Positions 28,309 to 37,253 of a stretch of DNA of 64,000 nt are shown here, in pieces; position 1 is the first letter of the stretch, and each line of letters starts with the position of its first letter. The stretch covers positions 248,001 through 312,000 of the forward strand of contig NCEU01000008.1 in the NCBI GenBank assembly GCA_002280855.1, in the 5' to 3' direction. Source of the stretch: Sphingomonadales bacterium 32-65-25 (GTDB lineage Bacteria; Pseudomonadota; Alphaproteobacteria; Sphingomonadales; Sphingomonadaceae). Below the pieces are notes generated by a model. The model had not been told where the DNA came from. It ran no database searches and saw only the letters and a list, made by a program, of their open reading frames with translations. Made by a program: the position numbers and the translations under genes.

Positions 28309-28421
28309 CGCCTGTCCGCAATGGGAGAGGCGCTAGGGGCTGCCTATTGCGCCGCCGTGACGATTTTCTTGCACCGGCTTGAAGCTTTTGGGGCAGGATT
28401 GTTACGCGACGGATGAACAAA

Positions 28422-28452
28422 AAGGGCGGCTGCCATGCCGGCAGCCGCCCTT
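28422..28452 (-). terminator. Rho-independent terminator after the acyl-CoA dehydrogenases
   Basis: A perfect 13-base-pair stem (AAGGGCGGCTGCC and complement) with loop ATGCC, followed on the minus strand by a T-run. It lies 26 bases beyond the stop of the acyl-CoA dehydrogenase gene and upstream of the TonB receptor gene. Confidence 0.9.
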
Positions 28453-28477
28453 CCCGGTTTAATATTGCGCTTGGCGT

Positions 28478-29707
28478 TTACGCTGGCACGCTTTGATTGA
28501 ACGGCGTGTCCTTGTCTGGCCGCATGTCGCCGGGCAGGCCCAGCACGCGTTCGGCGATGATGTTGCGCAGGATTTCGTCGGTGCCGCCGGCAATGCGCAG
28601 GCCGGCCGAGCCGATGTAAGACCCTTGCAGCTTGGCCAGTTCCGGATCGGCATCGGCCCCAGCCACAAAGCCATCGCCGCCCGACAGATCAAGCGCGAAG
28701 CTGGCCAGATCCTGCATGGTTTTCGCGACCACCACCTTGGAGATGGACTGTTCCGGCCCCGGCACCTGGCCCTTTGACAAGGCCGACAGCGCGCGCATCT
28801 GGGTGAGCTTGATGCCCTGATCGTTGATGTAGGTCTGGGCGATCTTCTGGCGCACGTCGCTGGCACCGATGGCGGGGCTGCCGTCCGGCGCTTCCACGCC
28901 CTTGGCCAGCTTCATCAGCGTTTCATAGCCGGGCGCGTAACGCGGCTTGCCGCCCACGGCCAAACGCTCGTGCATCAGCGTGGTCAGCGCCACCTTCCAG
29001 CCATCGCCAACGGCGCCCAGCCGGTGCGAATCATTCACCCGCACACCATCGAAGAAGACTTCGTTGAAATCGCTGCCGCCCGACATCTGCTTGATGCCCT
29101 TCACGGTCACGCCCGGTGCCTTCATGTTCACGATGAACATGGTGAGGCCCTTGTGCTTGGGCATGTTCGGATCGGTGCGGCAGACGACGATGCCGAAATC
29201 AGAGGCGTGGGCAAAGCTGGTCCACACTTTCTGGCCGTCGATCACCCATTCATCGCCTTCACGCACCGCCTTGGTGCGGATGCCGGCGAGATCGGAGCCC
29301 GCCGCCGGTTCGGAGAAGAGCTGGCACCAGACTTCCTCGCCCAGCAGCGCCTTGGGCACATAACGCTGCACCACTTCGGGGTTGCCGTGGGTGAAAACGG
29401 TGGGGATGCACATGCCAAGGCCGATGGAATAGAGGCCCTGCGGCACGTGCCAGCGGCTTTCCTCCTGGCCATAGATGATGCTGTGCATGGGGGTGAGGCC
29501 CTGGCCGCCGAACATCTTGGGCCAGGTGATGCCGGTGTAGCCGGCGGCGTGCTTCTTGGCTTGCCATGCCTTGGATCGCGCGATGAATTCCGGCAGCTTC
29601 ATGCCTTCCGGGGGCGGATCGCGATATTCGGTGGCATTCTCGTTCAGCCAGGCGCGCACAACGGCGCGAAATTCGGCTTCCTGCGGGGCGTCGTTAAAAT
29701 CCATCAT
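28478..29707 (-). CDS. Acyl-CoA dehydrogenase family protein
   Basis: A 409-residue flavoprotein of the acyl-CoA dehydrogenase fold. The family signatures are visible: CQLFSEPAAGSDLAGI (FAD/substrate loop), DEWVIDGQKVWTSFAHAS, and the C-terminal GGTDEILRNIIAERVLGLP. It oxidises an acyl-CoA at C2-C3 and passes electrons to ETF. It is paired with a second acyl-CoA dehydrogenase 56 bases upstream, a pairing typical of heteromeric enzymes for sterol-like or branched acyl-CoA side chains (FadE-type). The substrate is unknown. Two adjacent ATG codons follow GGGAGAG. Confidence 0.9.
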   Translation of the reverse strand: MMDFNDAPQEAEFRAVVRAWLNENATEYRDPPPEGMKLPEFIARSKAWQAKKHAAGYTGITWPKMFGGQGLTPMHSIIYGQEESRWHVPQGLYSIGLGMCIPTVFTHGNPEVVQRYVPKALLGEEVWCQLFSEPAAGSDLAGIRTKAVREGDEWVIDGQKVWTSFAHASDFGIVVCRTDPNMPKHKGLTMFIVNMKAPGVTVKGIKQMSGGSDFNEVFFDGVRVNDSHRLGAVGDGWKVALTTLMHERLAVGGKPRYAPGYETLMKLAKGVEAPDGSPAIGASDVRQKIAQTYINDQGIKLTQMRALSALSKGQVPGPEQSISKVVVAKTMQDLASFALDLSGGDGFVAGADADPELAKLQGSYIGSAGLRIAGGTDEILRNIIAERVLGLPGDMRPDKDTPFNQSVPA

Positions 29708-29763
29708 GTCTCTCCCGAAGCTGTTTTCACCCTCGACCGCTCAATCTGTCGAGGCGCATTTCG

Positions 29764-30861
29764 TCACGCTGCGGCGCTGTTGCGCTGTTCCAGCGCGCGC
29801 ACCAGCCGATCGGCCCACCAGCCGCGCGGGCCGAGCGCGGCGACCAGCGCCCGGTTGCGGCGGTAATAGAATTGGCAATCGCTTTCCCAAGTGAAGCCGA
29901 TGCCGCCGTGCAGCTGCACATTTTCCTCGGCGCAATAGGCCAGCGCATCCAGGCTGGCGACGCGGGCGGCGGCCGCCACCTGGCGCAGTTCAGCGCCATT
30001 GGTGCCAATCATGGCGAGGCCATGCAGGGCATGGGCGCGGGCCAGTTCCAGCTTGATATACATGTCCGCACACTTGTGCTTGACCGCCTGATACCGGCCG
30101 ATCTTCTGGCCGAAGGCGACGCGGGTCTTGGCATAATCCACCGTCATCGCCATCGCGGCGCCGGCGGTGCCAATGGCTTCATAGGCCAGAATCACGGCGG
30201 CGCGGTCGAGCCAATCCTGATAATCGCCGGCATTGCCGAGCGCTTCGGCCGGCGTGTTGTCCAGCGTCAGCTTGCCATGGCGGCGGACGAGATCGACGGT
30301 TTCCACCGCCGCCGTCTGCGCGCCCTTCAGATCGACGATGTACAGCTGTGGGCCATCAGCGCCAGCGGCCGCCACGATGGCGACATGGGCGACGGCAAGA
30401 TCGGCCACCGGCTGCTTCACGCCGGTCAGGGCGCTGCCGCTGGACACGGTCTTCACCGTGGCCGGGCTCACGGCACCGGGTTCGCTCCAGGCGACGCACG
30501 CGATGATCTCACCGCTGGCGATGCCGGGCAACCACTTGGCCTGCTGGGCTTCCGTGCCGGCCAGCACCAGCGCTTCGGTGGCGAGCAAGGTGGAGACGAG
30601 CGGCACATGGGCGAGGCTGCCACCGGCGGCTTCAGCCAACTGGGCGACTTCCTCGACCGTGAGGCCAAGGCCGCCATGGGCTTCCGGCACGCGCGCGGCG
30701 GTCCAGCCCAGTTCGGCAATCTCTTTCCACAGGGCGGCGTCCATCGCTGCGGCGTCAGCGGCCATCGCCTTGCGCGCCGGGCCGGTGCCGGCCTTTTCGG
30801 CGAGCAATTTGCGCGCCTGTTCGCCGAGTTCCTTGGCTTCGTCGGAAAAATCGAAATTCAC
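29764..30861 (-). CDS. Acyl-CoA dehydrogenase family protein, partner subunit
   Basis: A 365-residue acyl-CoA dehydrogenase-fold protein with weaker central motifs (CVAWSEPGAVSPATV) and the C-terminal HGGIGFTWESDCQFYYRR. A GTG start at 30861 is chosen because GGGGAGTGG precedes it; the TTG 15 bases upstream has no site. Together with the next gene it resembles the two-subunit dehydrogenases in which only one subunit carries the canonical FAD loop. The leader gene of a likely two-gene operon. Confidence 0.87.
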   Translation of the reverse strand: MNFDFSDEAKELGEQARKLLAEKAGTGPARKAMAADAAAMDAALWKEIAELGWTAARVPEAHGGLGLTVEEVAQLAEAAGGSLAHVPLVSTLLATEALVLAGTEAQQAKWLPGIASGEIIACVAWSEPGAVSPATVKTVSSGSALTGVKQPVADLAVAHVAIVAAAGADGPQLYIVDLKGAQTAAVETVDLVRRHGKLTLDNTPAEALGNAGDYQDWLDRAAVILAYEAIGTAGAAMAMTVDYAKTRVAFGQKIGRYQAVKHKCADMYIKLELARAHALHGLAMIGTNGAELRQVAAAARVASLDALAYCAEENVQLHGGIGFTWESDCQFYYRRNRALVAALGPRGWWADRLVRALEQRNSAAA

Positions 30862-30940
30862 GGGTCCACTCCCCAAAGATGATTGGGTGGCAGATTACGC
30901 GCACGTCAGCCTTGGGCAACCTGTCGCTTTTGATTTGGGG

Positions 30941-31657
30941 TCACAGCTTGTGCGTGGCCATGAAGTCGTAATGCGGTCGGCATTCGTCGCGCACCCGCTC
31001 CGCCTCGCCCGTCGGCACGGGCAACGGCCCTTCGCGGCCATCAAAGCCCGTGGAAGCCAGCACGCGATTATACCAGTGCGGCGCCCACACCCCGTCAGTG
31101 TCGCGGGGGCCGGCGGGCCAGTGCAGCATGGAGTCGGTCCACGCGATGCCCAGCGCCGTGCACAGGCGAGACAGCGTCCCGGCCGGATCAGCCAGCACAT
31201 CGGCCGAATCGACCACCGGCGGCGCATGGCCTAGCCGGTCCGCCTCCGTCTCGAACCAGGCGCGCTGCTGGGCGAAGCCGAGGCCTTCCGCCGTCACCAC
31301 CTCGCGCTTTTCGGCGTAACTGGCGATCACCCGTTCCGGCGCGCGGATCAGGAAGGCGTGTTGGAAGCCCTTCAGGTCTCCCAACTGCACCGGGCCAACC
31401 ATGTGGTGCACCATATGCTTCTGATACCATATTGGCTTCGCGCACGGCCCGGAAAGCGCGGCGGTGACGCTGTGCCAATCGCAGTCCATGTCGGCGATCA
31501 CGTCGTCGGCCATCGGGTGATCGTCGCCAGTGTGGTGAAGGTAGGCGCCGTAAAACGGCTCGTCACTCACATGGCAATCGCCGCGCGCCCCAAAGCTGCG
31601 CATCATCGCCGTCGACAGGTTGCGCGGCCCTGACCACATTGCAATGCGGGTGGTCAC
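30941..31657 (-). CDS. Sulfotransferase-like protein
   Basis: A 238-residue protein. The start MTTRIAMWSGPRNLSTAMMRSFG resembles the PAPS-binding P-loop of sulfotransferases (consensus PRSGST), and FLIRAPERVIASYAEKR resembles the second PAPS-binding motif. Families of this kind are commonly encoded next to class IV aminotransferases, as here (4-base ATGA overlap with the gene upstream). Substrate and true sulfotransferase activity are unknown. A related P-loop hydrolase is the alternative. Confidence 0.7.
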   Translation of the reverse strand: MTTRIAMWSGPRNLSTAMMRSFGARGDCHVSDEPFYGAYLHHTGDDHPMADDVIADMDCDWHSVTAALSGPCAKPIWYQKHMVHHMVGPVQLGDLKGFQHAFLIRAPERVIASYAEKREVVTAEGLGFAQQRAWFETEADRLGHAPPVVDSADVLADPAGTLSRLCTALGIAWTDSMLHWPAGPRDTDGVWAPHWYNRVLASTGFDGREGPLPVPTGEAERVRDECRPHYDFMATHKL

Positions 31658-32595
31658 GGCCGACCCCGCGCTACCACGTCGGCCTCGATCAGTGCGCGAT
31701 ACAGGCCCTGCAAGCGCGCAACCATCGGCCCACGTGCGTCGGTGAGTTTTCGCCCGTCGATGCTGGTCACGGGCACCACCCCGGCAAAGGTGCCGGTCAC
31801 AAAGGCTTCGCTCGCGGAATAGACGTCGGTCAGCGAGAAATTCTTCTGGAAAACCGGGATGCCATTGTCCTCACACACCGCGATCACGTTGCCGCGCGTG
31901 ATGCCGGCGAGGCAATAATCGCCCGACGATGTCCACACCTCCTCCACCCCGCGGCGGTTCTTCTTCACGATGAAGAAATGGGTGGAATTGCAGGTCGCCA
32001 CAAAGCCGTGTGGATCCAGCATCAACGCCTCGTCCGCGCCGGCCTGCGTGGCCTGGATGCAGGCCGTGATGCAGTTCAGTTTTGAATGACTGTTCAACTT
32101 CGGATCCTGCACGTCCGGGTACCCGCGCCGCACGTGCACAGTGGCGAGGCGGATGCCCTTCTCGATCGTGGCGGGCAGCGGATCCTTGTACTCGGCGATG
32201 ATGACGATGGTGGCCGGCGAGACCACGACGCGCGGGTCTTGATAGGGGGTGGAACGCAGCCCCCGCGTCACCATAAGCCGGATATGGCAGGCGCTCATCG
32301 CATTGGCATCGATGGTGGCGTAAATTCGCTGCTCCAGCTCCTCTCGGCTGATGCCGATATCCATGTAGATGGCCTTGGCGCCCTCCCACAGCCGATCGAG
32401 ATGCTGATCAAGGAAGGCGATGCGACCGGCGTGGACACGCAGGCCTTCCCACACGCCATCGCCCAGCATGAAGCCGGAATCGAACACGCTCACCATTGCT
32501 TCGGCGCGGCGGAGCAGCTGGCCATTGACGTTGATCAGGATCGTCTCGTTGCGCGTGTCCGCAACGAAATCATGGGTGCCCAGGGATGTGGTCAT
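31654..32595 (-). CDS. Class IV aminotransferase (BCAT / D-amino-acid type)
   Basis: A 313-residue PLP enzyme of fold type IV. Signatures: SVFDSGFMLGDGVWEGLRVHAGRI, the catalytic lysine in LNSHSKLNCI, and CNSTHFF / GITRGNVIAVCEDNGI which hold the cofactor phosphate. Likely reaction: transfer of an amino group between a branched-chain or D-amino acid and 2-oxoglutarate. It overlaps the sulfotransferase-like gene by four bases, so the products are probably made together. Confidence 0.88.
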   Translation of the reverse strand: MTTSLGTHDFVADTRNETILINVNGQLLRRAEAMVSVFDSGFMLGDGVWEGLRVHAGRIAFLDQHLDRLWEGAKAIYMDIGISREELEQRIYATIDANAMSACHIRLMVTRGLRSTPYQDPRVVVSPATIVIIAEYKDPLPATIEKGIRLATVHVRRGYPDVQDPKLNSHSKLNCITACIQATQAGADEALMLDPHGFVATCNSTHFFIVKKNRRGVEEVWTSSGDYCLAGITRGNVIAVCEDNGIPVFQKNFSLTDVYSASEAFVTGTFAGVVPVTSIDGRKLTDARGPMVARLQGLYRALIEADVVARGRP

Positions 32596-32601
32596 GGTTG
32601 G

Positions 32602-32799
32602 TTACTTCTTGAACAGGCTGTCGGCCGCAGCGCGGAATTGCGCTGCGCCTTCGCGCTTGGCTTTCGTGCGCACCAGCTCCGCTTCAAGCCCCGCGATGCG
32701 CTCGTCCAGATCGACGATTGAGAGGCGATCGAGGTCCTCCCGGGCCAGATCGGCCAGCAGGTCACTCTTCTTCTTGGGCAGGTCGGCTTCGTCGAACAC
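32602..32799 (-). CDS. DUF1192 small protein
   Basis: A protein of about 65 residues beginning at the GTG at 32799. It contains DLPKKKSDLLADLAREDLDRLSIVDLDERIAGLEAELVRTKAKR, a DUF1192 pattern of a basic linker followed by a short coiled coil. The function of the family is unknown. It lies six bases upstream of the aminotransferase gene on the same strand. A longer frame to 32874 overlaps the quinone oxidoreductase start on the other strand and is less likely. Confidence 0.75.
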   Translation of the reverse strand: MFDEADLPKKKSDLLADLAREDLDRLSIVDLDERIAGLEAELVRTKAKREGAAQFRAAADSLFKK

Positions 32800-32845
32800 A
32801 ATCGCTACGGTTGACCGGGCGGGCTGCCCTGTCAATATCCGTCCC

Positions 32846-33844
32846 ATGACCATTCCTAGCCATATGACTGCCATCGACCCCGCCGCGCCGGGAGGTCCTG
32901 AGGTTCTGATTCCCGTCTCCCGCCCCGTCCCGCAGCCCGGGCCGGGCGAAGTGCTGGTGAAGGTGGCGGCGGCCGGCGTGAACCGGCCCGATGTGCTGCA
33001 GCGGCTGGGCCTCTATCCGATGCCGCCCGGCACGCCGACAATCATAGGCTTGGAAATCGCCGGCACCGTGGTGGCGGTGGGCAGCGAGGTAGCGCGCTGG
33101 CGGCCGGGTGACGCAGTATGCGCGCTGGTGGCGGGTGGCGGCTATGCCGAATATTGCACCGCGCCGGCCGGCCAGTGCCTGCCCGTGCCCGCCGGCATGA
33201 GCTTGACGGATGCCGCCGGCCTGCCGGAAACCTGGTTCACCGTCTGGTCCAACGTGATGGACCGCGGCCGGGCGCGACCGGGGGAGACGATCCTGATCCA
33301 CGGCGGTACCAGCGGTATCGGCATCACCGCGCTGCAATTGGCCAAGGAAGTCGGGCTGACCGCGATTGCCACCTGCGGCAGCGATGAAAAATGCGCGGCC
33401 GCCGTGGCACACGGTGCGGCGCACGCGATCAATTACAAGACGCAGGACTTTTCGGCCGAAGTGTTGGCACTGACCGACGGCAAGGGCGTCGACATCGTGC
33501 TCGACATGGTGGGCGGCGATTATGTGCCGAAGAATATCGCCTGCATGGCCGACGATGCCCGCCACGTGAGCATCGCCTTCCAGCGCGGGCCAACGGCGGA
33601 AGTGAACCTGGCGCTTGTGATGCGCAAGCGGCTGGTGCTGACCGGTTCGATGCTGCGCCCGCGCCCCATCGCCTTCAAGACGGCGATCGCCGAAACGCTG
33701 GAAGGCGTGATCTGGCCGGCGTTCGAGGCCGGGCGGCTGACGCCGGTGACCGACATGGTGTTCCCGCTCGCCGAAGCCGCCGCCGCCCATGCGCGGATGG
33801 AGGCCGGCGCGCATGTGGGGAAGATCGTGCTCAGCGTCAGCTGA
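32846..33844 (+). CDS. NAD(P)H quinone oxidoreductase (zinc-free MDR family)
   Basis: A 332-residue medium-chain dehydrogenase/reductase of the quinone oxidoreductase type. The N-terminal GroES-like part contains GEVLVKVAAAGVNRPDVLQR, the nucleotide-binding motif is ILIHGGTSGIGITALQLAK, and there is no structural zinc Cys cluster. It reduces quinones with NADPH in the cytosol. Alternative start at 32864; neither has a strong ribosome site. It ends with an 8-base convergent overlap with kynureninase. Confidence 0.9.
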   Translation: MTIPSHMTAIDPAAPGGPEVLIPVSRPVPQPGPGEVLVKVAAAGVNRPDVLQRLGLYPMPPGTPTIIGLEIAGTVVAVGSEVARWRPGDAVCALVAGGGYAEYCTAPAGQCLPVPAGMSLTDAAGLPETWFTVWSNVMDRGRARPGETILIHGGTSGIGITALQLAKEVGLTAIATCGSDEKCAAAVAHGAAHAINYKTQDFSAEVLALTDGKGVDIVLDMVGGDYVPKNIACMADDARHVSIAFQRGPTAEVNLALVMRKRLVLTGSMLRPRPIAFKTAIAETLEGVIWPAFEAGRLTPVTDMVFPLAEAAAAHARMEAGAHVGKIVLSVS

Positions 33845-35057
33845 CCTTCCCGCGCGGCGCGAAACGCTCTTCCCGCCATTCGCCGCTGGTCAGCACCGCC
33901 TGCAACGCAGCGAGCGCCAGACCGACATCGGCAAAGCGGGTGGTCAGCGCCGGGAAACCGAAACGCATGGCATCGGGCGGGCGCATGTCGCCGATAACAC
34001 CGCGGGCGATCAACGCGGTCATCACGCGACGGGCTTCAGGGTGGCGAATGATGACGTGGGCACCGTGGCGAACAGCGGGTGGCGCGTCCACTGTGACGTC
34101 GGGCAGTGTCGCCGCGCCGGCGGCAAAGAGGTGGACGAGCTGGCGCGACTTGGCCTCGGCCTGCGCCAGATCGATCCCGTCGAACGTTTCCACCCCGGCC
34201 TCCAGCGCGCGCATGGCCAGGATCGGCGGCGTGCCGGTGAGCAGGCGGCGCGCGCCTGATGCGGGCGCATAGTCGGCGGCGAAATCGAAAGGGGCGGCAT
34301 GGCCCATCCAGCCGGTCAGCGCCGGCTGCGCCGTGTCCCAGTGGCGGCGGGCCATATAGGCGAAGGCCGGCGCGCCGGGTCCACCATTGAGAAATTTGTA
34401 GCCACAGCCGACCGCGAAATCGGCCCCATCGGCATCGAGATTGACCACCAGTGCGCCCGCCGAGTGCGACAGATCCCACAGGCTGAGCGCGCCGGCCTTG
34501 TGCGCAGCAGCGCTCATCGCGGCCATGTCATGGACCTGGGATGTTACGTAATGCGCATGCGTCAGCAGCAACAGCGCCACATCGCCATCCAGCGCGGCGG
34601 CGAGATCGGCACGTTCGACGCGCTTCAGCGTGACACCGGCCAGCTGCGCCAACCCCTGCATCACATAGGCATCAGTGGGGAAGTCGCTGGCCTCCATCAG
34701 GATCGTGCGGCGGCCAGGCCGCAGCGCCAGCGCCGCGCTGGCCAGCTTGAACAGGTTGAGGCTGACCGAATCGCAGGCCACCACAGATGCGGGCTCGGCG
34801 CCGACGATTGGCGCGATGGCGGCGCCCAACGAGACTGGCAGATCGATCCAGCCGGCATCATTCCAGCTGCGGATCAGGCCCTCGCCCCACTCGCTGGCCA
34901 TTGTCTGTGTCAGGCGATCGGGCAGGGCGGCGGGCAATGGCCCCAATGAGTTGCCGTCGAGATAGACGATCCCCGGTGGCAAGCGGAAGCGGGCGCGGGC
35001 GGCGCTGAGCGGATCGGCGGCATCAAGCGCGGCCAGTTGAGCGGGGGAGGGCAACAT
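33837..35057 (-). CDS. kynU: Kynureninase
   Basis: A 406-residue PLP enzyme that cleaves kynurenine to anthranilate and alanine (tryptophan catabolism). The family signature LDGNSLGPLP is near residue 33, the PLP aspartate region reads WDLSHSAGAL, and the cofactor lysine is in GCGYKFLNGGPGAPAF. The C terminus has the MRPPDAMRFGFPALTTRF segment. ATG 35057 gives the normal N terminus. Other kyn genes are not in the window. Divergent from trcR. Confidence 0.93.
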   Translation of the reverse strand: MLPSPAQLAALDAADPLSAARARFRLPPGIVYLDGNSLGPLPAALPDRLTQTMASEWGEGLIRSWNDAGWIDLPVSLGAAIAPIVGAEPASVVACDSVSLNLFKLASAALALRPGRRTILMEASDFPTDAYVMQGLAQLAGVTLKRVERADLAAALDGDVALLLLTHAHYVTSQVHDMAAMSAAAHKAGALSLWDLSHSAGALVVNLDADGADFAVGCGYKFLNGGPGAPAFAYMARRHWDTAQPALTGWMGHAAPFDFAADYAPASGARRLLTGTPPILAMRALEAGVETFDGIDLAQAEAKSRQLVHLFAAGAATLPDVTVDAPPAVRHGAHVIIRHPEARRVMTALIARGVIGDMRPPDAMRFGFPALTTRFADVGLALAALQAVLTSGEWREERFAPRGKVS

Positions 35058-35107
35058 AGAGCGCCCTTGCGCCACAGTGCGCCCTCCATTACAAGCTGTC
35101 TGTGTCA

Positions 35108-35137
35108 AGCCGTCCCGCAAGGGGCGGCTGTTTTTAT
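35108..35137 (+). terminator. Terminator-like hairpin in the trcR leader
   Basis: AGCCGTCCC pairs with GGGGCGGCT (one G-U pair) around a short loop and is followed by GTTTTTATT, only about 20 bases before the trcR ATG. It may be an attenuator or a termination site for a small upstream RNA. Confidence 0.6.
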
Positions 35138-35157
35138 TCCGCAAAGGAGCCAAGACC

Positions 35158-35844
35158 ATGGCCACCACCCTGCCCCTGATGCAGCATGCCACCGCCGCCT
35201 GGCTGGTGGACAACAGCGCGCTCACCTTTTCGCAGATCGCCGATTTCTGCGGCCTGCACATCCTCGAAATCCAGGCGATTGCCGATGATACCGCCGCCAC
35301 CAAGCTGAAGGGTCGCGATCCGATCCGCGCTGGCGAATTGACCCGCGAAGAGCTGGACAAAGGCGAAGCCAATCCGGATTACGACATCAAGATTTCGCGC
35401 ATGCCGGAACAGGCGCGTCGCACGTCGGGCCCGCGTTACACGCCGGTTTCAAAGCGCCAGGACAAGCCCGATGGCATCTTGTGGATCATCAAGAACCACC
35501 CGGAAATCACCGACGGCCAGATTTCCAAGCTGATCGGCACCACCAAAACGACGATTGCCGCCATCCGCGACAAGAGCCACTGGAACTACGCCAATCTCCA
35601 GCCGCGTGACCCGGTGACGCTGGGCCTGACCAGCCAGCGCGAAATGGATGCGCTGGTCGCGGCCGCCGCCAAGAAGGCTGGTATCGATACGACCGTCGAT
35701 CCGGAGAAGGTGGAAGCCGATCGCGCCGCGCTGATCAATCAGCTGCAGGCCGAACGTTATGCCGCCGCCAATGCGCCGGAAACGCCGGTTTCGAACACGC
35801 CCGGCACCGCGCTGGAGCAGGGTGAGGCGCTGTTCCGCCGTTGA
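35158..35844 (+). CDS. trcR: Cell-cycle transcriptional regulator TrcR (DUF1013)
   Basis: A 228-residue protein of the DUF1013 family, known in alphaproteobacteria as TrcR, which associates with transcription and the cell cycle. The N-terminal half contains SQIADFCGLHILEIQAIAD (helix-turn-helix-like), and a second such region reads NHPEITDGQISKLIGTTKTTIAAIRDKSHWN. The ATG at 35158 has AAAGGAG at ideal spacing. Convergent with scpB and followed by a terminator. Confidence 0.92.
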   Translation: MATTLPLMQHATAAWLVDNSALTFSQIADFCGLHILEIQAIADDTAATKLKGRDPIRAGELTREELDKGEANPDYDIKISRMPEQARRTSGPRYTPVSKRQDKPDGILWIIKNHPEITDGQISKLIGTTKTTIAAIRDKSHWNYANLQPRDPVTLGLTSQREMDALVAAAAKKAGIDTTVDPEKVEADRAALINQLQAERYAAANAPETPVSNTPGTALEQGEALFRR

Positions 35845-35870
35845 TCCTGCGGTTACGCTGAAGCTTCAAG

Positions 35871-35903
35871 GCCCGCTCATGCCCATGGCGTGAGCGGGCT
35901 TTT
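35871..35903 (+). terminator. Terminator after trcR
   Basis: GCCCGCTCA pairs perfectly with TGAGCGGGC around an 11-base loop, followed by TTTTC. It lies between convergent trcR and scpB. Confidence 0.85.
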
Positions 35904-36484
35904 CATTCCTCGCGGCCACCCAGCGGCAGCGGCAGTTCGCGCGGCGGCTCGCGGTCGAGCAGGCCGGCAGCCTTCAGATCGGCCATGCCGGGCAGGTCGC
36001 GGCGGCTGCTGAGGTTGAAGTGGGCGAGGAATTCCGGCGTGGTCGCATATTGCAGCGGCCGGCCGGGGGTTTCGCGGCGGCCGGCGGGGCGCACCCAGCC
36101 AGCTTCCATCAGCACGTCGATGGTGCCGCCGGAAACCGCAACCCCACGGATTTCCTCGATTTCCGGGCGCGTCACCGGCTCGTGATAGGCGATCACCGCC
36201 AGTGTTTCGACGCCAGCGCGGCTGAGTTTTTTCACCATCTCGCGGCTGGTGCGCAGGAAATGGCCGAGATCGGGCGCGGTCTGGAACTGCCATTTGCCGC
36301 CGCGTTCGACGAGGTTGATGCCGCGCGGTTCGTAACTGGTGGCCAGCGCCCGCAGCGTGGGCAAAAGGTCGCCGCGTTCGCCGACATGGCGGGTGATCTC
36401 GGTCAGGCTCAAGGGCGCGTCGGCCGCGAACAGGATCGCTTCCAAAGCGCGGGTCAGGGCGAAATCCACAGTCTCGTCAGTCAT
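35903..36484 (-). CDS. scpB: Segregation and condensation protein ScpB
   Basis: A 193-residue winged-helix protein, part of the SMC-ScpA-ScpB complex that condenses and segregates the chromosome. The pattern ALEAILFAADAPLSLTEI at the start and VIAYHEPVTRPEIEEIRGV later are family hallmarks. It overlaps scpA by eight bases. It is the last gene of the argS-SPOR-nagZ-scpA-scpB operon; in related genomes tatABC often follows but here trcR does. Confidence 0.92.
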   Translation of the reverse strand: MTDETVDFALTRALEAILFAADAPLSLTEITRHVGERGDLLPTLRALATSYEPRGINLVERGGKWQFQTAPDLGHFLRTSREMVKKLSRAGVETLAVIAYHEPVTRPEIEEIRGVAVSGGTIDVLMEAGWVRPAGRRETPGRPLQYATTPEFLAHFNLSSRRDLPGMADLKAAGLLDREPPRELPLPLGGREE

Positions 36485-37253
36485 GACGGGCCTTCAGCAG
36501 GATGGGGGCAAAGGCGGCGCCTTGGCTCAGCGTCGCCTTGCCCTGGCGGGTGAGTTCCAGCGCGGCGACAAAGCTGGAGGCCAGCACCGAGCGGGCATAG
36601 GATTCATCGGCCAAATCGGCCGGCAGGAAGCGCGCCAGTTCCGTCCAGTCGATGCTGCGGCCGAGCAGATGTTCCAGTCGTTCAATGGCTTCGTCCAATG
36701 CCATCACCGGCCGGCGGCGGACGACATGGACGGAGCGTGAGCGCCGCGCGGTGATGGCGCCATAGGCCGAGAGCAGGTCGTAATAGCTGCATTCGAAGGT
36801 GGCGCGCTTCTCTTCGGCCAGGCCTTCGGGGTTGGGGCGGCGGAACATGTCCCAGCCCAGTTGCGGGCGGGCGAGCAGCTTCTGGCCGGATTCGCGCATG
36901 GCTTCGAGGCGTTGCAGCTGGAATTGCAGTTTCAGCGCCAGTTCGGCCGGATCGGGTTCGGCTTCCGGGTCTTTGGGCAGCAGCAGCAGGGATTTGAGAT
37001 AGGCCAGCCAGGCCGCCATCACCAGGTAATCGGCAGCCAGTTCCAGGCTGAGCGCCTTCGCGTCCCGGATGAAATCCAGATACTGATCGACCAGCGCCAG
37101 AATGGAAATCTGTGCCAGATCAACCTTTTGCGCCCGCGCCAGGGTGAGCAGCAGATCGAGCGGGCCTTCCCAACTGCCCAGTTGCAGGATCAGCGTGGCG
37201 GTTTCCGGCGCAGCCCGCACCGGCAGATCGAATTGCTCGTCCGCTTCGATCAC
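36477..37253 (-). CDS. scpA: Segregation and condensation protein ScpA
   Basis: A 258-residue kleisin subunit of the SMC complex. The N-terminal signature WEGPLDLLLTLARAQKVDLAQISI is near residue 28, LAADYLVMAAWLAYLKSLLLLP follows, and a C-terminal winged helix ends it. The start is a GTG at 37253 that overlaps the nagZ stop as GTGA, so translation is coupled. The open frame continues upstream but only in nagZ. Confidence 0.92.
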   Translation of the reverse strand: MIEADEQFDLPVRAAPETATLILQLGSWEGPLDLLLTLARAQKVDLAQISILALVDQYLDFIRDAKALSLELAADYLVMAAWLAYLKSLLLLPKDPEAEPDPAELALKLQFQLQRLEAMRESGQKLLARPQLGWDMFRRPNPEGLAEEKRATFECSYYDLLSAYGAITARRSRSVHVVRRRPVMALDEAIERLEHLLGRSIDWTELARFLPADLADESYARSVLASSFVAALELTRQGKATLSQGAAFAPILLKARHD

